From the NCBI GenBank assembly GCA_017443345.1, contig JAFSNR010000091.1, positions 1 to 48,599 on the forward strand: a stretch of 48,599 bases of DNA, written 5' to 3'. Under the pieces are notes generated by a model. It was given only the letters and a program-made list of their open reading frames with translations. It ran no database searches and was not told the DNA's origin. Positions 25,350-32,250 of the stretch are shown here, piece by piece. Position numbers and translations under genes: made by a program. Origin of the DNA: Prevotella sp. (GTDB taxonomy: Bacteria; Bacteroidota; Bacteroidia; Bacteroidales; Bacteroidaceae). Each line of letters begins with the position of its first letter. Positions within the stretch are counted from its first letter, which is position 1.

Positions 25350-27239
25350 ATGATAAAGAGACTACTTATTATTGCAGTGGTAGCTGCCACGACTGCCTTA
25401 ACCGTTCAGGCAGGCAAGTACCAGAACTTCAAAGTGTCGTCCTATATCCGTGCCCAGGACGTGGCGCGCATGGCCGATGACAAGTTCCTTAACGACACCT
25501 GGCAGACCGTCAGCTCACAGGTCGACCTCGACAAAATCTACCTCGAGACCCACCGAGATGCCTTCACCGTCGACGAGAAGACCATGCTCAAGGTGAAGAA
25601 GTTCTTCCTCTCGAAAGGACTGGAGGTTGGAGGCGGCATTACCTATACCCGCTCCGAGCCCACCGACTTCGAGACCTACAGCTATGCCCGTGAGAACGAG
25701 CGCCGCCAGGTGAAGGAGGTGGCAGAGTACACCGCCCGTCTCTTCGACGACTTCATCCTCGACGACTTCTTCTTCATCGACCTGAAGAACGACGACGAGA
25801 TTGCCGCCAAGGAGAAGAGCGGCAAGAGCTGGACCGACTACCGTCTGCGCCTCATGGCCGACGCAGGTCGCGAACTCGTTGTCAACCCCGCCAAGAAGGT
25901 CAATCCCAAGGTGAAGGTCATCATCAAGTATCCCAACTGGTACGACCATTTCCAGGGCCTCGGCTTCAACCTCGAGGAAGAGCCCCTCTACTTCGACGGC
26001 CTCTGGACTGGCACCGAGACGCGCGACCCAGGGTCAGCCCAGCACCTGCAGAACTACCTCAGCTATAACATCGTGCGCTACTTCGACAACATCGCCCCAG
26101 GCAAGAATGGAGGCGGATGGGTTGATGCAGGCGGCATCCACATGAGCATGGACCGCTATGCCGAACAGCTCCATCTGACGATGCTCTCCAAGACCCCCGA
26201 GATCATCCTCTGGAACTACATGCAGCTCTACGAGGTGAAGATCATGCCCCAGATGCGCGCCAAGTGGCAGGAGCCGGGTGTCAGCTTCAACTACGACGAG
26301 ATGACAGCCCCCTTCACCAAGGACGGCAAGACTGTCACCCCCTCGACGATGGCCCGCTTTGCCGACGTCACCCTCCATCAGACCGACAAGCTCATCTCCC
26401 AGCTGGGCCGCCCCATTGGCCTCGCCTCCTATAAGCCCTACCACTCCACGGGCGAAGAGTTCCTCCAGAACTACCTCGGCATGATTGGCCTGCCCATGGA
26501 CATGTATCCCCAGTGGCAGGAGCGCCAGCAGATCCTGCTCACCCAACAGGCCGCCAAGGATCCCCAGATTGTGGCTCGCATCAAGGCCCAGCTGAAGAAA
26601 GGCGGCGATGTCATCATCACCACGGGTCTGCTCAAGGCCATCAAGGACCAACTCGCCGATGTCTGCGAACTCGAATGCGGCGACCTGAAGGCCATCGTCA
26701 ACGACTTCGGCTGGTTCGGCAAGTCCGGGCGCGAGTTCATCATCCCCCAGGTGAAGTACTACACCAACGATGCCTGGGAGGTCGTCAGTGCAGGCCGTCC
26801 CCTCAACGGCGGCGTCTCAGGCTACCCCATCCTCCTGCGCGACACCTATTCCAAGGGCATGCTCTTCGTCCTGACCATCCCCGACGACTTCGGCAACCTC
26901 TACGACTATCCCGCAGGTGCCCTGAACATCATCCGTCGTGCCATGAGCAAGGACGTGGGCGCCTATATCGAAGGACCGTCGAAGGTCGCCCTCTTCCCCT
27001 ACGACAACAAGACCCTCGTCGTCGAGAACTTCAACGACGAAGCCGTCTCGCTGCGTGTCGTCATCAACAGTCAGGTGAGCACCCTGCGCAACCTCCTCAC
27101 AGGCCAGCAGCTGCAGCCCGCGCAGATACCCTCCGTCACCGGCTTCTTCCGATACAACCGCTTCTTCGGCTACCCCGATGGCTCGACGGTCTTCGACCTC
27201 CAGCTCCCCGCCCACAGCTACGTCGGATTAGGCTATTAA
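25350..27239 (+). CDS. Secreted protein of unknown function, possible unclassified glycosidase-like fold
   Basis: 629 residues with a signal peptide (MIKRLLIIAVVAATTALTVQ, cleaved near AGK). I do not recognise the family. The first 390 residues read like a TIM barrel: alternating strands and helices with acidic residues at strand ends (GLEVGGGITYTRSEP, LDDFFFIDLKNDDE, PKVKVIIKYPNWYDHFQ, IILWNYMQLYEVK). Residues about 395-520 look Rossmann-like (KKGGDVIITTGLLKAIKDQL), and the last 100 are beta-rich (TLVVENFNDEAVSLRVV). This barrel/Rossmann/sandwich order recalls GH42-like enzymes, but no catalytic pair can be assigned. It has its own promoter, a terminator and high GC, and sits beside a glycan sensor, suggesting carbohydrate work. 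Confidence 0.75.
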   Translation: MIKRLLIIAVVAATTALTVQAGKYQNFKVSSYIRAQDVARMADDKFLNDTWQTVSSQVDLDKIYLETHRDAFTVDEKTMLKVKKFFLSKGLEVGGGITYTRSEPTDFETYSYARENERRQVKEVAEYTARLFDDFILDDFFFIDLKNDDEIAAKEKSGKSWTDYRLRLMADAGRELVVNPAKKVNPKVKVIIKYPNWYDHFQGLGFNLEEEPLYFDGLWTGTETRDPGSAQHLQNYLSYNIVRYFDNIAPGKNGGGWVDAGGIHMSMDRYAEQLHLTMLSKTPEIILWNYMQLYEVKIMPQMRAKWQEPGVSFNYDEMTAPFTKDGKTVTPSTMARFADVTLHQTDKLISQLGRPIGLASYKPYHSTGEEFLQNYLGMIGLPMDMYPQWQERQQILLTQQAAKDPQIVARIKAQLKKGGDVIITTGLLKAIKDQLADVCELECGDLKAIVNDFGWFGKSGREFIIPQVKYYTNDAWEVVSAGRPLNGGVSGYPILLRDTYSKGMLFVLTIPDDFGNLYDYPAGALNIIRRAMSKDVGAYIEGPSKVALFPYDNKTLVVENFNDEAVSLRVVINSQVSTLRNLLTGQQLQPAQIPSVTGFFRYNRFFGYPDGSTVFDLQLPAHSYVGLGY

Positions 27240-27253
27240 AAGCCCCCATAAGA

Positions 27254-27280
27254 ATATCCCCCGGCATTGCCGAGGGATAT
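27254..27280 (+). terminator. Terminator hairpin after the 629-residue gene
   Basis: ATATCCC pairs with GGGATAT, with an inner CGGC/GCCG stem around ATT. It lies 15 bp after the stop codon and is followed by TTCATTT. The opposing Fic gene ends at 27303, so the hairpin may serve both directions. Confidence 0.75.
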
Positions 27281-27302
27281 TTCATTTAAGCCTTCAAGAA
27301 CG

Positions 27303-28460
27303 CTATTCGCCTGCGATGAGTTCATTAAACAACGCTAAGCCCTTTACTGTCAGCAGGTATTTCTGTCGCGGATGACGAGGTTTATCTGGGTATAATAGAC
27401 TGACGTAGCCTTCAGCTATTGAAGGAGTCAGGTAAAGATTCAAGAAGTTATCCCTTCCTTTTAGATTCAGACCATTCATCATTTCCTTCACTGATAATTG
27501 CTTATCTCTAATGACCTTGATAAGGCTGATGATATTATAGTTGCTTGTTTGCAGCTTGTCCTGTACTTGTCCTGTACTTGTTCCGAGCTTGTAGGGTATC
27601 TTCTCAGATTCTGGCATTTTCCACTCTTCAGGCCCAACTATCATCATGTACCTATTTTTTAGCGTATTATTCTCACCTAGCAGCAGATTACGGAAAAAAC
27701 GTACCAAGAATATTGATTCGTAGTTGATACCCTTCTTTAGGTTGCGATAGTTGGCACGTACCAGCGCATTACGGAAATACCATGAGTGACGTTCAAACAA
27801 TTCATTATTAACATCAAATCCCTGCGAGCGCAGATACTTAATAATGAAAACGGCTGTAGTACGAGTATTGCCTTCTCCAAAGGGATGTATTTGCCAGAGA
27901 CCAGCTACAAACTTAGCAAGATGTTCCACCACCTGATCCTTGTTCAAGGCAAAATAGTTAAACTGGTGTTCCTGCTCCAAATCATATTCTATTGTCATAC
28001 GCAGATCCTGCCATCGGCCATAGAGTACACTATCTCCTTGCAAAACCCATTCCTTTTTCGAAATATCATAATCACGGAATCGACCTGCATGTTTAAATAC
28101 ACCTTCAAATATGGCGCGATGAATAGCAGACAACCCAGCGACGCTATAAGTAAAGGCATCTGTCTGAAGTAGCTTCGAGATGTTGCTCGATACCCTGTCA
28201 GCCTCTTCTGTATCTTCATCCCCTTCGTCGTGAGCAGTCTTCTTTACATAGTACTGCTTTACTAGTTCACGAGCCTCGTCAATGGTGATTTCACCCTCAA
28301 TATTCCTACGTGCTGTATCTTGCAGATATTCCGATGTCTTCAGTCCGTCCACAGCCTGTAACCCAATAGCTACGCGCCATGCTTCAGCACGCTCTATCTG
28401 TTGAGTCTCCCCTTGGCGGATATACTCGTCAAAGTTGATATAAAGATCTTTCTCGTCCAT
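27303..28460 (-). CDS. Fic-domain protein with N-terminal VbhA-like inhibitory segment
   Basis: 385 residues. The Fic core (about 100-230) has the active-site loop H192-PFGEGN-T-R200, matching HPFxxGNxR, with the catalytic His and the Arg that positions the phosphates of the nucleotide. Fic enzymes transfer AMP from ATP to hydroxyl side chains of target proteins. Residues 28-72 (AIGLQAVDGL, then EGEITIDEARELV) resemble the VbhA-type antitoxin segment that blocks the ATP site; the usual inhibitory Glu seems to be Asp (D38). The C-terminal third looks like a winged helix (DKQLSVKEMMNGLN and on). It is a single gene with its own -7 box; the target is unknown. Confidence 0.9.
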   Translation of the reverse strand: MDEKDLYINFDEYIRQGETQQIERAEAWRVAIGLQAVDGLKTSEYLQDTARRNIEGEITIDEARELVKQYYVKKTAHDEGDEDTEEADRVSSNISKLLQTDAFTYSVAGLSAIHRAIFEGVFKHAGRFRDYDISKKEWVLQGDSVLYGRWQDLRMTIEYDLEQEHQFNYFALNKDQVVEHLAKFVAGLWQIHPFGEGNTRTTAVFIIKYLRSQGFDVNNELFERHSWYFRNALVRANYRNLKKGINYESIFLVRFFRNLLLGENNTLKNRYMMIVGPEEWKMPESEKIPYKLGTSTGQVQDKLQTSNYNIISLIKVIRDKQLSVKEMMNGLNLKGRDNFLNLYLTPSIAEGYVSLLYPDKPRHPRQKYLLTVKGLALFNELIAGE

Positions 28461-28477
28461 TATTTCAATTTTTCCTA

Positions 28478-28487
28478 TGCAAAGATA
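28478..28487 (-). promoter_or_regulatory. -7 box of the Fic gene
   Basis: On the minus strand TATCTTTGCA lies 18 bp upstream of the start codon, a strong match to the Bacteroidetes -7 consensus. Confidence 0.6.
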
Positions 28488-28579
28488 GGTATATTTTTCG
28501 AGAATACCAAAAGAAATTGATAAATTGATATTTTTAGAAAAAACAGTGTTGATAATATCACAGAAAGGTTACTATAAGT

Positions 28580-28621
28580 AATAACTATATTATATAATTA
28601 TAATTATATAATATAGTTATT
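28580..28621. repeat. 42-bp perfect palindrome, all A/T but four bases
   Basis: Two 21-bp arms meet without a loop; the half-site inside each arm is ATAACTATATTATATAATTA and its exact reverse complement. It lies in the 450-bp gap between the Fic and dehydrogenase genes, with no coding content. A cruciform, a protein-binding site or a small mobile-element end are possible. Confidence 0.9.
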
Positions 28622-28661
28622 TAAATCTTGGATGCTATAGTAATACATAAAATCGCAAAAA

Positions 28662-28690
28662 TATCAATATATCAATATGTCAATATGTCG
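28662..28690. repeat. 8-bp tandem repeat with a small hairpin
   Basis: About three copies of TATCAATA/TGTCAATA run into ATGTC-GAA-GACAT, a five-pair hairpin. It is noncoding and AT-rich. Confidence 0.6.
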
Positions 28691-28723
28691 AAGACATGTT
28701 GTTGTGTATTTTAGGTTCACATA

Positions 28724-28785
28724 ATAAGCGCCGCTTATCGTGTGACAAGCGACGCTTAATCAGAAATAAGATTATCTTATTTTCT
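28724..28785. repeat. Cluster of three hairpins in noncoding DNA
   Basis: ATAAGCG-C-CGCTTAT (28724-28738), AAGCG-A-CGCTT (28747-28757) and an 11-pair stem CAGAAATAAGA-TTA-TCTTATTTCTG (28761-28785) follow one another. The first two share the AAGCG/CGCTT arms. There is no T-run after them on the plus strand, so a standard terminator is unlikely. A structured RNA or a degenerate mobile-element end would fit. Confidence 0.7.
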
Positions 28786-28865
28786 GAGAAGCCCTATTTC
28801 TAAGGCTCGCCCAATTCTTGATAGAACAAAAACACGCATAATAGTCTACTATATCAACTAAAAAG

Positions 28866-28899
28866 TTTGGTTATTCTTCAAAAAAACAGTAACTTTGCA
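28866..28899 (+). promoter_or_regulatory. Promoter of the hydroxyacid dehydrogenase gene
   Basis: TTTG at 28866-28869 and TAACTTTG at 28890-28897 have 20 bp between them, an ideal Bacteroidetes promoter. The predicted transcript start is only about 10-20 bp before the ATG. Confidence 0.8.
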
Positions 28900-28913
28900 T
28901 CGGTTCTTTGAAA

Positions 28914-29876
28914 ATGATGAAGAAAATGAAGATAACGATTCTTGACGGGTATACGGCTGATCCTACGGGAGAGGCTTGGAAGGGGCTAGAGACCCTTGGC
29001 ACGGTGACAGTCTATGAGCGGACGAAGCCGGAGGAGACCATCCTCCGGGCGAAGGAGGCGGAGATTGTGCTGACGAACAAGGTGTGTCTGCGAAGAGAGG
29101 AGATGGAGCAGCTGCCCAAGCTGAAATATATCGGCGTGCTGGCAACGGGGTATAACGTGGTGGACGTGGAGGCTGCCCGCGAACGTGGCATCATCGTCAC
29201 CAACGTACCGGCCTACAGCACGGAGAGCGTGGCACAGATGGTGTTTGCCCATCTGCTGACCATCACGAACCGCACGGAGCACTATACAGCACTCAACCGC
29301 AAAGGGGCGTGGACGGCCAGTCCTGACTTCTGTTACTGGGACACGTCGCTCACCGAACTGGCTGGCAAGACGTTCGGCATCGTGGGACTGGGACATATCG
29401 GCCAGCGCGTGGCTGCCATCGCACATGCCTTCGGGATGAAGGTCGTGGCCTTTACCAGCAAGTCGGCTGAAGCCCTAACGCCATCTGTGGAGAAAAGGTC
29501 GCTCGACGAGCTGTTGGCCGAGAGCGACGTGCTGAGCCTGCATTGTCCGCTGACGCCTGACACGAAGCACCTGATCAACCGCGAGACGCTGCAGCAGATG
29601 AAGCCATCGGCCATCCTGATCAATACGGGTCGCGGGCCCTTGGTGAAGGATGAGGACGTGGCTGAAGCCCTCAGCAGCAACCGTCTGAGAGCCTTCTGCG
29701 CAGACGTCCTCACGGAGGAGCCTCCACAGGCTGACCATCCGCTGCTCGGCTGCGAGAACGCGTTTATCACGCCCCACATCGCCTGGGCTACGGCTGAGGC
29801 CCGTGCCCGTCTGCTCGACGTCGCCATCAACAACATCAGGGCCTTCCTGGAGGGCAAGCCGAAGAATGTGGTGTAA
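28914..29876 (+). CDS. D-2-hydroxyacid dehydrogenase (glycerate/hydroxypyruvate-type)
   Basis: About 320 residues. The best family match for the start is MKITILDGYTADPTG at 28926, but ATGs at 28914 and 28917 are also in frame. The NAD-binding motif GLGHIGQRVA lies mid-chain. The catalytic Arg is in INTGRGPLVKDED, the Glu in LTEEPPQADHPL and the His in ITPHIAWAT. The protein resembles glycerate dehydrogenases, which interconvert hydroxypyruvate and D-glycerate in the cytoplasm. Related 2-hydroxyacids such as glyoxylate or phenylpyruvate cannot be excluded. Confidence 0.9.
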   Translation: MMKKMKITILDGYTADPTGEAWKGLETLGTVTVYERTKPEETILRAKEAEIVLTNKVCLRREEMEQLPKLKYIGVLATGYNVVDVEAARERGIIVTNVPAYSTESVAQMVFAHLLTITNRTEHYTALNRKGAWTASPDFCYWDTSLTELAGKTFGIVGLGHIGQRVAAIAHAFGMKVVAFTSKSAEALTPSVEKRSLDELLAESDVLSLHCPLTPDTKHLINRETLQQMKPSAILINTGRGPLVKDEDVAEALSSNRLRAFCADVLTEEPPQADHPLLGCENAFITPHIAWATAEARARLLDVAINNIRAFLEGKPKNVV

Positions 29877-29894
29877 CAAGAAAATGGCAGATTA

Positions 29895-29926
29895 TTTGGA
29901 GATTGAAGAATAAATGATTACCTTTG
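29895..29926 (+). promoter_or_regulatory. Promoter of the DUF3467-topB unit
   Basis: TTTG at 29895-29898 and TACCTTTG at 29919-29926 have 20 bp between them. The next ATG is at 29950. The following genes are closely spaced on the same strand. Confidence 0.75.
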
Positions 29927-29949
29927 CAAAAAATTTATAGAAAAAGAGT

Positions 29950-30264
29950 ATGAACGAGAATAAGAACGAGCAGGGATTGCAATTGGAACTGCCACAGGAG
30001 GTGGCACAGGGTGAGTATGCTAACTTCGCCATCATCACACATTCGAGCAGTGACTTTATCATGGATTTTGCACGCGTGATGCCTGGACTGCCAAAGGCGC
30101 AGGTGAAGAGCCGCATCATCCTGGCTCCTGAGCACGCCAAGCGACTGCTGGGGGCGCTGCAGGAGAACATCATGCGCTACGAGAAGGAGTATGGACCTAT
30201 CAGAATCCCGAATCAGGGACCAAGTACGGCTGCACCCTTCGACCTCCCGAAAGGTGAGGCATAG
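29950..30264 (+). CDS. DUF3467 domain protein
   Basis: A 104-residue cytoplasmic protein. The core (GEYANFAIITHSSSDFIMDF, then ARVMPGLPKAQVKSRIILAP) matches DUF3467, a small family common in Bacteroidetes whose function is not known. A charged N-terminus and a proline-rich tail flank it. It is 15 bp upstream of topB and shares its promoter; whether it acts with topoisomerase III is unknown. Confidence 0.85.
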   Translation: MNENKNEQGLQLELPQEVAQGEYANFAIITHSSSDFIMDFARVMPGLPKAQVKSRIILAPEHAKRLLGALQENIMRYEKEYGPIRIPNQGPSTAAPFDLPKGEA

Positions 30265-30279
30265 AAACACGGACTCCCT

Positions 30280-32217
30280 ATGATTGTATGTATTGCTGAG
30301 AAACCCAGCGTGGCCAGGGACATCGCCCGGATCATCGGAGCAACGGCCTCGCACGATGGGTATATGGAAGGTAACGGCTATCAGGTGACCTGGACATTCG
30401 GCCACCTGTGTACGCTGAAGGAGCCTGGCGACTACACCCAGGCGTGGAAGCCGTGGGCACTGACGCAGCTGCCGATGGTGCCCCAGCGATTCGGCATCAA
30501 GCTCATCGAGGACAGCGGCATCAAGAAGCAGTTCGCCACCATCGAGCGACTGATGCAGGCAGCTGACGGCATCGTGAACTGCGGTGACGCCGGACAGGAG
30601 GGTGAGCTCATCCAGCGATGGGTGATGCAGAAGGCGCAGGCGACCTGCCCCGTGAAGCGTCTGTGGATCTCGTCGATGACTGACGAGGCCATCCGTGAGG
30701 GCTTTGCGAACCTGAAGGACCAGGCCGACTACCAGCCGCTGTATCTGGCAGGGCTCTCGCGTGCCATCGGCGACTGGCTGCTGGGCATGAACGCCACACG
30801 ACTCTACACACTGAAATACGGTCAGAACCGTCAGGTGCTCTCCATCGGACGTGTGCAGACCCCTACCCTCGCACTGATCGTGAACCGTCAGAAGGAGATC
30901 GAGAACTTCAAGCCCGAACCCTATTGGGTGCTGGCAACAGTGTATCGCGACACGACCTTCACGGCCACCAAGGGGAAGTTCACCTCGAAGGAGGAGGGCG
31001 AGAAGGCCTTCGCCACCATCGAGGGCAAGCCCTTCACCGTGACGAAGGTGGAGAAGAAGGAGGGCAAGGAACAGCCGCCACAACTCTACGACCTCACGTC
31101 GCTGCAGGTGGACTGTAACCGCAAGTTCGGCTACTCGGCAGAGATGACGCTGAACCTGATACAGAGCCTCTACGAGAAGAAATTCACGACCTATCCCCGT
31201 GTGGATACGCAATATCTCTCGGATGATATCTACCCCAAGTGTCCGCAGACACTCAACGGCCTGTATCAGACGAAATTCGGCGGGGTGGCTCCCTATGCGG
31301 AGCTGATCAAACCCATCGGCGGCAAACCGCTGAAGAAGACGAAACGTGTGTTTGACACGTCGAAAGTGACTGACCACCATGCCATCATCCCCACTGGCGT
31401 CATCCCCCAGAACCTCAGCGACGCTGAGCAGAAGGTGTTCGACCTCGTGGCCCGCAGATTCATCGCCGTCTTCCTGCCGGATTGCAAGTTCTCGACGACG
31501 ACGGTACTTGGAGTGGTTAGAGGTGAGGGGCAAGGGGTTAGAGATAACTCTGAGGCTGAAGATAGCGTGGAATTTAAGGTGACGGGCAAGGAGATTCTGG
31601 ATCCAGGCTGGCGCGTGGTCCAGGGCAAAGATAGGCCAAAAGAGGAAGAAGAAGACAATTCTCTAACCCCTAACCCCTCACCACTAACCCCTGACACCCC
31701 CGAAGAACGCACGCTGCCGACTTTCGTAAAGGGTGAGAGCGGCGACCACAAGCCCACGCTCACGGAGAAGTGGACCACACCACCACCTTATTATAACGAG
31801 GCCTCGCTGCTGAGGGCGATGGAGACGGCTGGCAAGTTTGTGGAGGACGAGACGCTGCGTGCTGCCATGAAGGAGAACGGCATCGGACGCCCTTCCTCGC
31901 GTGCAGGTATCATCGAGACCCTCTTTAAGCGACATTACATCAAGCGAGACCGCAAACGACTGATCGCCACTCCGACGGGTATCGAACTCATCGACCTGAT
32001 CCGTGAGGAGCTGCTGAAGAGCTGTGAACTGACAGGTATCTGGGAGAAGAAGCTGAGGGACATCGAGCACCAGAAATACGATGCCAAACAGTTTATCGAC
32101 GAACTGAAGGTGCAGGTGGCTACCATCGTGCAGGAGGTGATGAGCGACCCCAGCAATCGTCGCGTGACGGTATTGAGCGATGCCGAACTGAAGAAACTTA
32201 AGTCGCCCAAGAAATAA
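30280..32217 (+). CDS. topB: DNA topoisomerase III
   Basis: 645 residues. The TOPRIM start (MIVCIAEKPSVARDIARIIG) includes the conserved acidic and lysine residues, DAGQEGELIQRW follows, and the active-site tyrosine is in FTTYPRVDTQYLSDDIY. Type IA enzymes of this kind cut one strand and pass another through, resolving replication and recombination intermediates. Two in-frame insertions near residues 412-420 and 461-470 come from one dispersed repeat in opposite orientations; the second encodes LTPNPSPLTPDTPEE. Both lie in a loop after the catalytic core and leave all core motifs intact. There are no C-terminal zinc fingers, which fits the short TopB form. Confidence 0.96.
   Translation: MIVCIAEKPSVARDIARIIGATASHDGYMEGNGYQVTWTFGHLCTLKEPGDYTQAWKPWALTQLPMVPQRFGIKLIEDSGIKKQFATIERLMQAADGIVNCGDAGQEGELIQRWVMQKAQATCPVKRLWISSMTDEAIREGFANLKDQADYQPLYLAGLSRAIGDWLLGMNATRLYTLKYGQNRQVLSIGRVQTPTLALIVNRQKEIENFKPEPYWVLATVYRDTTFTATKGKFTSKEEGEKAFATIEGKPFTVTKVEKKEGKEQPPQLYDLTSLQVDCNRKFGYSAEMTLNLIQSLYEKKFTTYPRVDTQYLSDDIYPKCPQTLNGLYQTKFGGVAPYAELIKPIGGKPLKKTKRVFDTSKVTDHHAIIPTGVIPQNLSDAEQKVFDLVARRFIAVFLPDCKFSTTTVLGVVRGEGQGVRDNSEAEDSVEFKVTGKEILDPGWRVVQGKDRPKEEEEDNSLTPNPSPLTPDTPEERTLPTFVKGESGDHKPTLTEKWTTPPPYYNEASLLRAMETAGKFVEDETLRAAMKENGIGRPSSRAGIIETLFKRHYIKRDRKRLIATPTGIELIDLIREELLKSCELTGIWEKKLRDIEHQKYDAKQFIDELKVQVATIVQEVMSDPSNRRVTVLSDAELKKLKSPKK
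31515..31545 (-). repeat. Family A repeat in topB, inverted copy
   Basis: The same sequence as the other A copies but on the opposite strand. Read in the topB frame it encodes VRGEGQGVRD. Confidence 0.85.
31660..31693 (+). repeat. Family A repeat in topB, direct copy
   Basis: CTCTAACCCCTAACCCCTCA followed by CCACTAACCC encodes LTPNPSPLTP. It lies 115 bp after the inverted copy. Confidence 0.85.
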
Positions 32218-32250
32218 TAAATCGGAAGTCATATCGTTATTTATAATGGT

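Noticed and set aside
26513-27289. A 258-codon plus-strand frame rich in Arg, Pro and His inside the 629-residue gene
   Set aside because: It is a frame shift of a GC-rich real gene, with no domain and an implausible composition.
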